A stretch of DNA of 34,548 nt from Polyangiaceae bacterium. Its GTDB lineage: Bacteria; Myxococcota_A; Polyangia; Polyangiales; Polyangiaceae. The stretch is from contig JALHPN010000085.1 of assembly GCA_022842465.1 (NCBI GenBank), positions 1-34,548 of the forward strand, written 5' to 3'. The position numbers were made by a program, and so were the translations under genes. This document shows, piece by piece, positions 9,321-17,930 of this stretch (the stretch's first letter is position 1; the number at the start of each line of letters is the position of its first letter). Below the pieces are notes generated by a model. It was not told where the DNA came from. It worked only from the letters and a program-made list of their open reading frames with translations, and did no database searches.

Positions 9321-9550
9321 CGCGGCACTCTCACGCACGCGACGTGCCGACGACGCGAACGCCATGCGTGAGCGTTTTCATGCGGTTGACGAGGTCGCGG
9401 CCTGGTTGCGTTTCGCAACATGTGCAGGCCCATGTCGAGATACGCGGCCGCTTGCCCGGGAGTCGGGGGAGGTCTGTAAAGAAGTCCGACAGGCGCGAGC
9501 CGGTCGGCCCGACAAAGCTCCGGAGCCGGGTTTCGCGTCGCGGGACGGGG
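9321..9550. other. intergenic region upstream of the triple-repeat gene
   Basis: This 230-bp gap lies between the stop of the single receiver gene and the start of the triple-repeat gene, both on the minus strand. It holds the palindrome at 9405-9419. I see no convincing sigma-70 promoter and no hairpin followed by a T run. Since the two genes are well separated, the downstream gene probably has its own promoter here. Confidence 0.5.
9405..9419. promoter_or_regulatory. palindrome GTTGC-N5-GCAAC, candidate operator
   Basis: The site reads GTTGCGTTTCGCAAC, with perfect 6-bp arms (GTTGCG / CGCAAC) around TTT. It lies 85 bp upstream of the ATG of the triple-repeat gene. A near-identical 15-mer occurs at 18079-18093 upstream of the exporter operon. 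A binding site for a dimeric regulator is the simplest reading. A transcription-terminator stem for the upstream receiver gene is possible, but there is no T run and the stop codon is 130 bp away. Confidence 0.45.
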
Positions 9551-9970
9551 TCAGCCCGTTCGCCGGGCCGGCGCGAGGACGGCCCCCAGCAGGTCGTCGA
9601 GGTCGAACGGCTTGTCGAAGAGCCGCGCGTGCGGGATCGCGCGGACCTCCTCTTGGACCGCGTCGTCGGCGAAGCCCGTGAGCAGGACGACCGGGACGTC
9701 GCAGCCGCGGCGACGCAGCTCGCGAAGGACCTCGAGACCGGACGCGCCAGGCATCCGGATGTCGCTCACGATGACGTCCGGCATCGACGCCGTCCTGTCG
9801 AGCGCGGCGAGGATCCGATCGAGGAGCTCACGGCCGGTCGCGAGCTCCTCGACGGTCGCGCCGTCGTCGCGCAGCGCGTGGGCGACGAGGGTTCGCATCT
9901 CGGCGTCGTCCTCGGCCAAGACGACGCGAGGGGTCCCGCGACGGGGAGCGATCATGGGAGCCGTGGACAT
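9551..9970 (-). CDS. single-domain response regulator (receiver only)
   Basis: This is a stand-alone receiver domain of 139 residues without an output domain. The phosphorylation chemistry is complete: acidic pocket E20-D21-D22, phosphoacceptor D70 (VSDIRMPG), T98 (LLTGF) and K120 (DKPFD). The start is either ATG 9970 or the in-frame ATG 9955; neither has a clear ribosome site, and the longer frame upstream lacks any domain. It is the last gene of the exporter/two-component unit, 52 bp after the NtrC-type gene. It may serve as a phosphate sink or second target for the kinase encoded two genes upstream, or act through protein-protein contact. Family firm, role inferred. Confidence 0.85.
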   Translation of the reverse strand: MSTAPMIAPRRGTPRVVLAEDDAEMRTLVAHALRDDGATVEELATGRELLDRILAALDRTASMPDVIVSDIRMPGASGLEVLRELRRRGCDVPVVLLTGFADDAVQEEVRAIPHARLFDKPFDLDDLLGAVLAPARRTG

Positions 9971-10022
9971 GCAGATGGACGAGCGAGGTGCACGCGACGT
10001 ACCAGCACGAAGAGCTCCGCGG

Positions 10023-11429
10023 TCACGTTCGAGAGGGCGGGCCCTCACGTACGGACGCTGCGGAGGACGGCGGCTCCACGCCGTAGCGCGCGAGCTTGCG
10101 GTAGAGGGTCGTCCGATCGACCCCGAGGATGCGGGCCGCGAGTCTCTTGTTCCTCCCGACCGCCTCGTAGACGCGCTGGACGTAGCGCGCCTCGAGCGTC
10201 TCGAGGGTGACGAAGTCCGCCGGATCGTCCGAGGCCATGAGCAGCTGCGTCGGCTTGTAGTTGCGGATTTTCGGGGGGAGGTCCTCGACGACGAGCTGGT
10301 CGAAGCGAGCGAGCGCGACGGCGCGCTCGATGCAGTTGTGCAGCTCGCGCACGTTGCCGGGCCAGCCGTAGGCGAGGAGCCGCTCCGCGACGGCGGGCGC
10401 GATGGACGAGATCGTCTTCCCCTGACGCTCCGCGCTCCGGTGGACGAGATGATGCGCGAGGAGGAGCACGTCGTTGCCGCGCGCGCGCAGCGGCGGGAGC
10501 TCCACGTGGACGACGTTGATGCGGTAGAAGAGGTCCTCGCGGAACGTCTTGTCGGCGACGCTCTGCTCGAGGTCTCGGTTGGTCGCCGCGATGATGCGCG
10601 CGTCGAACGGGACCTCGGCCGAGCCGCCGACGGGCCGCACCGTCCGCGCCTCGAGGGCGCGGAGGAGCTTCGCCTGCATGCCGAGCGGCATCTCCCCGAT
10701 CTCGTCGAGGAAGAGCGTGCCCCCGCTCGCCTCGAGGAGGAGGCCCTTGCGCGTCGTCTTCGCGTCGGTGAAGGCGCCGCGTACGTGGCCGAACAGCTCG
10801 CTCTCCAGGAGGGGCTCCGGCATCGCAGCGCAGTTGATGGCGACGAGCGGGCCCTGCGCGCGCCGGCTGGCGGCGTGGACGGCGCGCGCGACGAGCTCCT
10901 TGCCGCTGCCGCTCTCGCCCGTGACGAGCACCGTCGCATCGGACTCGGCGACCTGGCCGATCAACTGACGGAGCGCCACCATCGGCGCGCTCTCGCCGAG
11001 GAGCTCGGAGGGGCCCCGCGAGCTGGCCACCTCGCGGCGGAGCCGGCGGACCTCTTCTCGCAGCTGGCGGTGGGCGAGCGCGCGGTCGATCGCGACGTGG
11101 AGCTCCTCCATGTCGAACGGCTTCGCGAGGAAGTCGAACGCGCCGGCGCGCAGGGTGGCGACCGCGGTGTCGAGGCTCCCGAAGCCCGTCATGACGATGA
11201 CGGGAAGATCCGGCCGATTGGCGACGAGCCGCGTGCAGAGGTCGATGCCGCTCATCCCGCGCATGCGAACGTCGGTGACGACGACGTCGTGCTCGCCGGC
11301 CAGCGCGAGCTCGAAGGCCTGGTCGGCGGAGTCGCACGGCGTGACGACGAACCCCCGCTCCGAGAGCTCCTGCTCGATCGCGCGGTACATCTCGCGCTCG
11401 TCGTCGACCACGAGGATACGTCCGCTCAT
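10023..11429 (-). CDS. NtrC-family sigma-54-dependent response regulator
   Basis: This 468-residue activator has the full REC / AAA+ / Fis layout. The receiver (1-120) has D9, D10, phosphoacceptor D53 (VVTDVRM), T81 and K103. The AAA+ domain (about 142-370) has Walker A GESGSGKE (171-178), the sigma-54 contact loop as GAFTDA (218-223) instead of GAFTGA, Walker B LFLDEIGE (239-246), and the arginine-containing segments AATNRDL and FREDLFYRI. The C-terminus has a Fis-type helix-turn-helix (AARILGVDRTTLYRKL). Such proteins bind upstream enhancers and use ATP to open sigma-54 promoters. Its ATG overlaps the TGA of the sensor kinase gene (ATGA), so the two are translationally coupled and are very likely a cognate pair. 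The target is unknown; self-regulation of the exporter operon is plausible, though I found no clear -24/-12 promoter. Confidence 0.95.
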   Translation of the reverse strand: MSGRILVVDDEREMYRAIEQELSERGFVVTPCDSADQAFELALAGEHDVVVTDVRMRGMSGIDLCTRLVANRPDLPVIVMTGFGSLDTAVATLRAGAFDFLAKPFDMEELHVAIDRALAHRQLREEVRRLRREVASSRGPSELLGESAPMVALRQLIGQVAESDATVLVTGESGSGKELVARAVHAASRRAQGPLVAINCAAMPEPLLESELFGHVRGAFTDAKTTRKGLLLEASGGTLFLDEIGEMPLGMQAKLLRALEARTVRPVGGSAEVPFDARIIAATNRDLEQSVADKTFREDLFYRINVVHVELPPLRARGNDVLLLAHHLVHRSAERQGKTISSIAPAVAERLLAYGWPGNVRELHNCIERAVALARFDQLVVEDLPPKIRNYKPTQLLMASDDPADFVTLETLEARYVQRVYEAVGRNKRLAARILGVDRTTLYRKLARYGVEPPSSAASVREGPPSRT

Positions 11430-12916
11430 GTCGTCTCCAGGGGCACACAAATCGAGAAGGTCGTCCCGGTGCCTCGGTCGCTCGCCGCGCGAATGAAGCC
11501 GCCGTGATCGTTGACGATGCCGTGGGCGACCGCGAGCCCGAGCCCGGTCCCTTGGCCGACGTCCTTCGTCGTGAAGAACGGCTCGAAGATGCGCTCGATG
11601 TCCTCCGGCGCGATGCCGGAGCCGTGATCGCGAACTTCGAGACACGCGACGAAGCGCGACTCGCCGAGGGGGCTCATGACCTCCCGGAGATCGGCGGCGA
11701 CCACGACTTCGCCGCCGGGCGCGCTCGCCTGCACGGCGTTCACGACGAGGTTGGTGAGAGCCTGCTCGAGCTGACCCGGGTCGACCTCCGCCACGAGCGG
11801 GCTCTCGGGGCGTTCGAGGCGGAGCGTGATGCTCGAGCGCTCCGCGAGCGTCGCGAGGAGGGTGGTCGTGTGCTCGGCGACGTCGACGAGATCGCAGCGC
11901 GTCCGCTTCGGCGTCTTCCGCCTCGCGAAGTCCAGGAGCTGCCGGACGATCCGCGTCACCCGCTCCGTCTGACCGGCGATGATCTTGGCGCTCTCGGCGG
12001 CCTTTCCGCCCTCGCGCGCGATCATCTTCGCGCGCAGCATGATGACGTTCAGCGGCGTGCCGAGCTCGTGCGCGATGCCGGACGCGAGCGTACCGACCGT
12101 GCGGAGGCGGTCGGCGTGCCTCAGCTGCTCGAGCGCCTCGACGCGCGCCGACGTCTCGCGCTCGACCTTCTCGCGCGCCGCGCGGAGCTGGTCGCACATC
12201 GCGTTCAGCTCGGCCTTCAGCTCGTAGACCTCGGTCGAGCCCTTCAGCTTGAGGCGGTTATCGAGGTTGCCGGCGCCGACCGCGCGCGCCTGCGCGATGA
12301 TCCGTTCGAGCGGCCCGCCGATCAGCCACTGGCCGAGGATGCGGGCGACGACGGCGGTGAGCAGCGCGATCAGCGCGGCGGCGGCGACCTGCGAGAGGAT
12401 CGTGTCGCGGAGCAGGAGCCCCGGCTCGGGGATCGGACGAGAGAGCTCGATGGCGGCCGGGCGGCCGCTCGCCGAGATCGGGAGAATCGAGACGACGTAG
12501 ACGCGCCGGTGCCCTTTCTCGGAGACGACGTCCGTGAACGTCGTGTCCGTGTTGCCCGGCTGCGTCTCCTCGTTCGCGGCGGGCGGCCGTGACGTCCGCT
12601 GCACGCGCGGCGCGTCCGGCGCACCGGCAGGCACGTCGAGCCACGTCCACCGGACGAAGACGTCGTGCTTCGCGCGGTTGGCGCGCTCGACGACTTGCAT
12701 CGCGCGCGCGTCACCGTCGCGATCGCGCACGTCGGCCACGGCGGGCTCGAGCGCTTCGCCCATCGCGACGAGGTCGTCGAGGACCGAGGCCTCGAGGCGC
12801 GCCATCTCGCGCTGCACGACGAACCAGCTGTACGCCGCGATGACGACGGCGCCGCACGCGAGGAACGCGAGCGCGAAGGCGTTCGCCACGCTGAGCCGCG
12901 CCGGCTTCACGCGCAT
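11426..12916 (-). CDS. membrane sensor histidine kinase
   Basis: This 496-residue kinase has a first membrane helix at about 11-33, a periplasmic sensor loop to about 170, and a second helix at about 172-194. A HAMP linker follows (GGPLERIIAQARAVGAGNLDN) and then a short coiled coil. The phosphoacceptor is H283 in the H box GIAHELGTPLN. The ATPase part is intact: N box LEQALTNLVVNAVQAS, G1 VRDHGSGI, F box IFEPFFTTK and G2 GQGTGLGLAV. The fold resembles the NtrB/ZraS-type kinases that pair with NtrC-like regulators. The ATG lies 3 nt after the stop of the TolC-like gene, and its own TGA overlaps the regulator's ATG. The position suggests it senses a periplasmic condition or the exported compound, but the ligand cannot be read from sequence. 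Confidence 0.95.
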   Translation of the reverse strand: MRVKPARLSVANAFALAFLACGAVVIAAYSWFVVQREMARLEASVLDDLVAMGEALEPAVADVRDRDGDARAMQVVERANRAKHDVFVRWTWLDVPAGAPDAPRVQRTSRPPAANEETQPGNTDTTFTDVVSEKGHRRVYVVSILPISASGRPAAIELSRPIPEPGLLLRDTILSQVAAAALIALLTAVVARILGQWLIGGPLERIIAQARAVGAGNLDNRLKLKGSTEVYELKAELNAMCDQLRAAREKVERETSARVEALEQLRHADRLRTVGTLASGIAHELGTPLNVIMLRAKMIAREGGKAAESAKIIAGQTERVTRIVRQLLDFARRKTPKRTRCDLVDVAEHTTTLLATLAERSSITLRLERPESPLVAEVDPGQLEQALTNLVVNAVQASAPGGEVVVAADLREVMSPLGESRFVACLEVRDHGSGIAPEDIERIFEPFFTTKDVGQGTGLGLAVAHGIVNDHGGFIRAASDRGTGTTFSICVPLETT

Positions 12917-12919
12917 CGG

Positions 12920-14380
12920 TCACGTCCCTCCGGGCGACCGAACGGGGCTCCCCGTCGCCGCCTTCTGGCTCGCGACCGCCTTGTGATAGTCGGAGAGCAC
13001 GTCGATTTCGCGGCCCTGGGCCTCGGCGAGCGCGGACTCGCGCAGGTTGACGATGAGGAGGGTGCCCTCGCCCAGGTCGAAGCGCTGGCGCTCCGAGTCC
13101 ACGAGCGAGCGCGAGACCGTGACCTCGCGACGGACCGCCGCGAGCCGCTCACGCGCCATCTCGACCGCGCTCGTCGCGTCGCGCACGTCGGCGACGATGC
13201 GATCCTTCTGGAACCGCGCCTGCTCGGTCACGCGCACCATGGAGGCCTCCGCCGCGGCGACGCGGCCGTCCTGCACGCGCGTGAGGAGCGGGATGTCGAC
13301 GAGGACGCCGAGCTCGAGCTCCGTCTTCAGGCGCTTCGGATCGTTGTCGAAGCGGCCGAAGTCCTTCGACACCGCGCCCGAGAGCTCGATCCCGAGCTTC
13401 CGCTGGTTGTTCGCGAGATCGCGGTCGAGCCGCACCTGGTCCCGGACGGCGTCGAGCCGCCGGAGCTCGGGGCGACGGGAGAGCGCCGCGCGCTCCGCCG
13501 AGCCGAGGTCCGACCGCGCGCCGGCCGGCTCGGGGAAGACCGGGGGGACCCGCTCCTCGGGCGCCGTCACCGGAGCGCCGTCCTGCCCTCGATAGAAGAG
13601 CGCGAGCTCGATCTGCGCCTGCTGGAACGAGCGCTCGGCCGCCACGACCCCGGCGCGGCGCTGGTGGATGACGCGCTCGTTCTCCGAGCGCTCGAAGGCG
13701 GGGAGGTCACCTCGCTGCACCCGCACCGCGAGCCCCGCGTCGCGCGCGACGGCGATCGCGAGGATGTCTCGCGCCACCTGGAGCTTCCGGCCGGTCGCGA
13801 CCCAGTCCCAGTAGCGATGCGACGCCGCACGCACGGCGTCGAGCTGCTGCTGCTCGACGCCGGCTTTCGCGACCGACTGACCGAGCTCGGCCTTCCAGAT
13901 CCCCGCGCGGCGCCGATCGATCGGCCCGTCACGCCAGAGCGGCACCGCCGCGCCCGCGCGCGCCTCGCCGAGCGTCGCCGTCTCGAGCTTCCCGTCGTAG
14001 ACGGCGAACGACCCTCGTCCGTACCTCCACCCTCCGAAGAAGCGCGTGCCCCAGAGCGACGTGGGCTGCTCGACGAACACGTCGAGGCGGGTGTTCGGAT
14101 AAGGGCCCTCGGGGATCCATCCGCCCCTCGCGCGAATGCCCGGGTCGAACCCGCCCTCCGCCGAGAGCACGTCGGCCGCGGCGATCGACTGCTCCTGGGC
14201 GGCGGCGCGGAGGAGGGGGTGCCGCTCGACGAGCGCCTTGATGACCTCGTCGAGCTCGAGCGGGGGCGCGGTCGGTTCGACCGTCACCTGCTCGGTGTTC
14301 CCCGAGCCCTGGGCGTGCGCGGCGCCGCCCGAGGCGACGCCCGCGACGACGAGCGCGAGGGCGTGGCGCGTGCGCTTCAC
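12920..14380 (-). CDS. TolC-family outer membrane efflux protein
   Basis: This 486-residue protein starts at GTG 14380, one base inside the TAG of the upstream HlyD-like gene, with AGGAG 8 nt before the start. A signal peptide (MKRTRHALALVVAGVASGGAAHAQ) precedes two long alpha-helical halves rich in Ala, Glu, Arg and Gln, typical of the TolC/OEP fold. Family-like segments include LDEVIKALVERHPLL near the N-terminus and LVDSERQRFDLGEGTLLIVNLRESALAEAQ near the C-terminus. It should form the outer membrane and periplasmic tunnel for the ABC/HlyD proteins encoded just upstream. The sequence gives no substrate. Confidence 0.92.
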   Translation of the reverse strand: MKRTRHALALVVAGVASGGAAHAQGSGNTEQVTVEPTAPPLELDEVIKALVERHPLLRAAAQEQSIAAADVLSAEGGFDPGIRARGGWIPEGPYPNTRLDVFVEQPTSLWGTRFFGGWRYGRGSFAVYDGKLETATLGEARAGAAVPLWRDGPIDRRRAGIWKAELGQSVAKAGVEQQQLDAVRAASHRYWDWVATGRKLQVARDILAIAVARDAGLAVRVQRGDLPAFERSENERVIHQRRAGVVAAERSFQQAQIELALFYRGQDGAPVTAPEERVPPVFPEPAGARSDLGSAERAALSRRPELRRLDAVRDQVRLDRDLANNQRKLGIELSGAVSKDFGRFDNDPKRLKTELELGVLVDIPLLTRVQDGRVAAAEASMVRVTEQARFQKDRIVADVRDATSAVEMARERLAAVRREVTVSRSLVDSERQRFDLGEGTLLIVNLRESALAEAQGREIDVLSDYHKAVASQKAATGSPVRSPGGT

Positions 14381-15726
14381 TACTTCTTCTCCTTGCCGCC
14401 GGCGCCGCCGGGCGGCTTCTCGTCGTACATCTCGCTCGTCGGGAGGAGGGGCGGGAATCCGTTGAACTGCCGCCAGATCTCGTAGCCGAGCTTCACCCGG
14501 TCGAGCAGGACCCACCCGTTCGTCCGGGTGCCCTGCCGGAGGAAGCGCGTCGCCGGCCACTTCTGCGCGCCGTCCGGCACGATGACGGCGCGGAACTTCC
14601 CCTTGCCGTCGTCGGCGGCGTCGACGAAGGCGACCGTGCCGCCGAACGTTCCGACCGCGACCTGCGGCCAGCCCGCGAACTGGATCGCCGGCCAGCCCTC
14701 GAACTGGAGGCGCACCGCCCGTCCGGGGGTCACGAGCGGGACGTCGTTGCCGTCGATCCAGAGCTCGACGGCGCGCTCCTGCGTGTCGGGGACGATCACG
14801 GCGAGGACCTCGCCCGTCTTCACGATCTCGCCGCCCTGCCTCGCGACGACGCGGAGGATCGTGCCCTCGCGCGGCGCCTTCACGGCTTGGGTCGACTGCC
14901 GCGCGAGGCGCACCTCGATGCGCGCGAGCTCCACGGTCGCGCTCGCGATCTCGGACTCCGCCGACGCACGCGTCGCGGTGGCGTCGTTGATCGAGGCCGC
15001 GCCGTCGTTGTCGATCTTGAAGCGGTCCGAGCCGAGCGCTGCCTCCTCGCTGCGTGCGGCGCTGAGCGTCGCGCGAGCGCGCTCGACCTCCATCTTGGTC
15101 CTGACGAAGTCGAGCTCGGCGAGCTCTTGTGCGCGCTTCGACGCCAGCCCCTCGGCGAGGAGCTCTCGCTGGCGATCGTAGTTCTTGCTCGCGGTCTGGT
15201 GCGCCTGCTCTGACGCATCCACGGAGCGCTCCGCGGCCTTCACGCGATCGGCGGCCATCCGCACACGACCCTCGGCGGCCTTGATCGCGGCTTCCCGGGA
15301 GGCCGTGAGCGACTCGATGCGCCCCCCGACGGCGGAGACGCGGGCGCGCGCCGCCTCGATCCGGGCGATCTGCGAGTCGCGCTCCTGGCGCAGGCGCGAC
15401 ATGATCTCGGGGTCGTTGTCGGCGACGTCGACGATGGGATCGCCCTGGTTGACGTGATCGCCCTCCTGGACGTGCCACTTCACGACGCGTCCGTCGACCG
15501 GGGCGTCCACCGTCTGCTGCCGCTCGACGGGGGCATAGGCGATCACGCGCCCCTTGCCCTGCGCGTTCTGCTGCCACGGCACGAAGACGAGGCAGACGGA
15601 GACGATCGCGAAGAGGACGAGGAGCATCCGCGCGAGGATCCGCGACGCCCGCGGCGCCCGCACGAGACGGAGCACCTGGGCGTCGAGCGCGTGCGCGGGC
15701 ATGCGATAGGGGGACGGACGGCTCAT
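14380..15726 (-). CDS. HlyD-family periplasmic adaptor (membrane fusion protein)
   Basis: The start is ATG 15726, whose last base region overlaps the TGA of the ABC gene (TGATG); the product has 448 residues. One membrane helix (RMLLVLFAIVSVCLVFVPW, about 33-51) anchors it in the inner membrane. A lipoyl-like half motif follows (VDAPVDGRVVKWHVQEGDHVNQGDPIV), then a long alpha-helical hairpin of about 170 residues, the second lipoyl half (VKAPREGTILRVVARQGGEIVKTGEVL) and beta-barrel domains. The C-terminus (GWPAIQFAGWPQVAVGTFGG and GYEIWRQFNGFPPLLP) looks specific to a subgroup of adaptors. It should bridge the ABC protein to the TolC-like channel. Family firm, substrate unknown. Confidence 0.93.
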   Translation of the reverse strand: MSRPSPYRMPAHALDAQVLRLVRAPRASRILARMLLVLFAIVSVCLVFVPWQQNAQGKGRVIAYAPVERQQTVDAPVDGRVVKWHVQEGDHVNQGDPIVDVADNDPEIMSRLRQERDSQIARIEAARARVSAVGGRIESLTASREAAIKAAEGRVRMAADRVKAAERSVDASEQAHQTASKNYDRQRELLAEGLASKRAQELAELDFVRTKMEVERARATLSAARSEEAALGSDRFKIDNDGAASINDATATRASAESEIASATVELARIEVRLARQSTQAVKAPREGTILRVVARQGGEIVKTGEVLAVIVPDTQERAVELWIDGNDVPLVTPGRAVRLQFEGWPAIQFAGWPQVAVGTFGGTVAFVDAADDGKGKFRAVIVPDGAQKWPATRFLRQGTRTNGWVLLDRVKLGYEIWRQFNGFPPLLPTSEMYDEKPPGGAGGKEKK

Positions 15727-17930
15727 CAGACGCGATCCTCGCTCGTCGCGGGGTGGAGTGTCCCTCCGTCGAGCACGTAGCCGTGCCCGCACCAGGAGAG
15801 GACCGACGGATCGGTCGTCGTCACGATCACGGAGCAGCGCGGCTGGAGCGCCGCGATGGCGCGCTGCACGGACTCGCGCGCGCCCGCGTCCAGCGTGTCG
15901 AGGATGCCGTCGAGAACGATCGCGCGCGGCCGGCCGGCGATCGCGCGCGCGACGAGCAGGAGCGTGATGAAGCCCGACGGCATGCCGACGCCGCGGGTCG
16001 CGATGTGCGTGTCGAGCCCGTCGGGGAGGGCGGTGATGAAGTCCCAGACCCCCACCGACTCGAGAGCTTGACGGACGTCGTGCCGTGTCACCTCGGGTCG
16101 ACCCAGGATCACGTTCTCGGCGATCGTCCCCTCGAAGACGTCCGGCTCGCGGAGGAGGGCGAACGAGCGGCGGAGCGACGTGGCGGAGAGCTCACGGCCG
16201 TCGATGCCGTCGACGTCGATGCGCCCGCTCGAGGGCGTCCGCAGCCCGAAGAGGACGTCGACGAGGACGCTCTTCCCGCGGCCGTTCACGGCGAAGATCG
16301 CCGCGCGCGACCCCGCGGTGACGACGAGGTTCACGTCCCGGAGGACCTCGCGCCCTTCACGGTGCACCGAGACCGAGGCGGCGCGGATGTCGAGCCCGAC
16401 CGGGGCCGGAGGAAGCTCGATGCCGCCGCCCGGCTCGACGGGAAGGTCGACGAGGTGGCCGATCTTGTCGACCGCGGCGAGCAGATCGTAATAGGTCTCG
16501 AAGTACTTCCCGAGCTTCGAGAACCCAGCGACGACGGCGGTGACGATCAGCTCGGCGGCGACGAGCTGGCCGAGCGTGAGGCGCTGTCCGATGACGAGGG
16601 CGCCGCCGACGCCGAGGAGGATCGCGCTCGCGATCGCCTCGACGACGAGGGCCGCCGCGAACTGCCGGTAGACGATCTTGAAGTGCTTGCGGCGCGCGGC
16701 CACGTAGTCGCGCGTCAGCGCCTCGGCCTTCTGGTGCGCGTAGTCCTGGCCGCCTTGGAGCTTGAACGTGTGCACGTGACGCACCGTCTCCTGGAGCCAC
16801 GCGGCGAGCTCGTACTTCTTCTTCGACTCCTTGATCGACGTGACCGGACCGCCGCGCCCGAGCACGAAGATGATGATGGCCAGCGAGCCGAGGAGGAACG
16901 CGTCGAACGCGAGCAGGAACGGGTGATAGAAGGCGAGGAGGACGAGGCCGACCAGCGTCTGGAGGACGATCGAGATGCCGTCCACGAGCAGTGTCTGAGC
17001 GCCCTTCTGGAGGGTCACGACGTCGAAGAAGCGGTTCGCGAGCTCCGGCCCGTGCTGTCCGTCGAGCGCCTCGACGCGGACACGCGGGAAACGATGCGCG
17101 AGGTCGAGCGCGACGCGGGCGAAGACGCGTTGCTGCAGGCGCTCGATGACGTAGGCCTGCAGGAGCCGCAACATGCCCGCGAAGAGGAGCCCCGCGAACA
17201 CCATCAGCGTGAGGACGACGAGCGGCTGCACCAGCGCGCCGAACGCGACCGTGTTGACGAGGAACTGGACCCCGAGCGGCGTCGCGATCGAGAGGATGCC
17301 GACGCCTGCCGCGTAGACGACGGCGACCCAGACGTCATCCTTCTCCAGGCGGAGGAGCTCCCAGAGGCGGCGCTCGGGCGTCACGTCATCATGGTCACCG
17401 CCGTGTCCGGAGCTGCCGATGGTCTGCAGGCCCCGCTTCGGATCCGCGACCACCCATCGCACCGGTACCGACGCGGCCTGTGCCCCGAGCTCGATCCCGA
17501 GCGCGTCGAGCGGCACCGGACGAGGCGGATCGTCGGAGCCCGGGTCGACCACGCTCGCGTGGGCGTGGCTCGCGCCCACGACGACGACCGGACGTCCGTT
17601 CGGATCGAACGCGACAGCCGGGTAGAGACCCGCCGTCGTCGGGCCGCCGAGCTCCGTGGACGGCAGCTCGAGGACACGCATTCGCATCCCGAGCTCCTCC
17701 CCGGCGCTCGTGAACGCGTCCATGACGCTACGCCCGGGGACGGCGGCACGCGTGAGCTGCCGCTCGATCTCGGCGCGCGAGAGCTCGAGCCCGGCGGCGT
17801 TTCCGAGGAGGAGCAACGCGTCGACGACCGGCGGGCGCGCCCAGGGCGGGACCGGCCCGGGCGGAGGAAGCGGGAGCCGCGCGGTCGTGGAGGCGACCGG
17901 AACGGAGGCGGAGTCGGGGGCGAGCCTCAC
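15726..17930 (-). CDS. ABC exporter-like protein with degenerate ATPase domain
   Basis: I place the start at GTG 17930 (734 residues). The frame continues open to a TTG at 18092, but those 54 codons have many A/T third positions, unlike the rest of the gene. Order: Pro-rich N-terminus, a C39-peptidase-like region (about 40-190) without an evident catalytic Cys, five or six membrane helices (about 215-480), and an ATPase domain. Walker A is AVNGRGKS (547-554), keeping the Lys. The Q loop reads LLREPD without Gln, the signature is MPSGF (650-654) instead of LSGGQ, Walker B is IVLDG with Gly675 in place of the catalytic Glu, and the switch His is missing (VTTTDPS). It heads the exporter operon. 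ATP hydrolysis may be weak or absent, unless this is normal for its subfamily. Confidence 0.88.
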   Translation of the reverse strand: MRLAPDSASVPVASTTARLPLPPPGPVPPWARPPVVDALLLLGNAAGLELSRAEIERQLTRAAVPGRSVMDAFTSAGEELGMRMRVLELPSTELGGPTTAGLYPAVAFDPNGRPVVVVGASHAHASVVDPGSDDPPRPVPLDALGIELGAQAASVPVRWVVADPKRGLQTIGSSGHGGDHDDVTPERRLWELLRLEKDDVWVAVVYAAGVGILSIATPLGVQFLVNTVAFGALVQPLVVLTLMVFAGLLFAGMLRLLQAYVIERLQQRVFARVALDLAHRFPRVRVEALDGQHGPELANRFFDVVTLQKGAQTLLVDGISIVLQTLVGLVLLAFYHPFLLAFDAFLLGSLAIIIFVLGRGGPVTSIKESKKKYELAAWLQETVRHVHTFKLQGGQDYAHQKAEALTRDYVAARRKHFKIVYRQFAAALVVEAIASAILLGVGGALVIGQRLTLGQLVAAELIVTAVVAGFSKLGKYFETYYDLLAAVDKIGHLVDLPVEPGGGIELPPAPVGLDIRAASVSVHREGREVLRDVNLVVTAGSRAAIFAVNGRGKSVLVDVLFGLRTPSSGRIDVDGIDGRELSATSLRRSFALLREPDVFEGTIAENVILGRPEVTRHDVRQALESVGVWDFITALPDGLDTHIATRGVGMPSGFITLLLVARAIAGRPRAIVLDGILDTLDAGARESVQRAIAALQPRCSVIVTTTDPSVLSWCGHGYVLDGGTLHPATSEDRV

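Noticed and set aside
6717..9371. Plus-strand open frame of 884 codons opposite uvrA and the triple-repeat gene
   Set aside because: It spans two well-supported opposite genes, is made of Arg/Glu/Ala runs, and has no motif or ribosome site.
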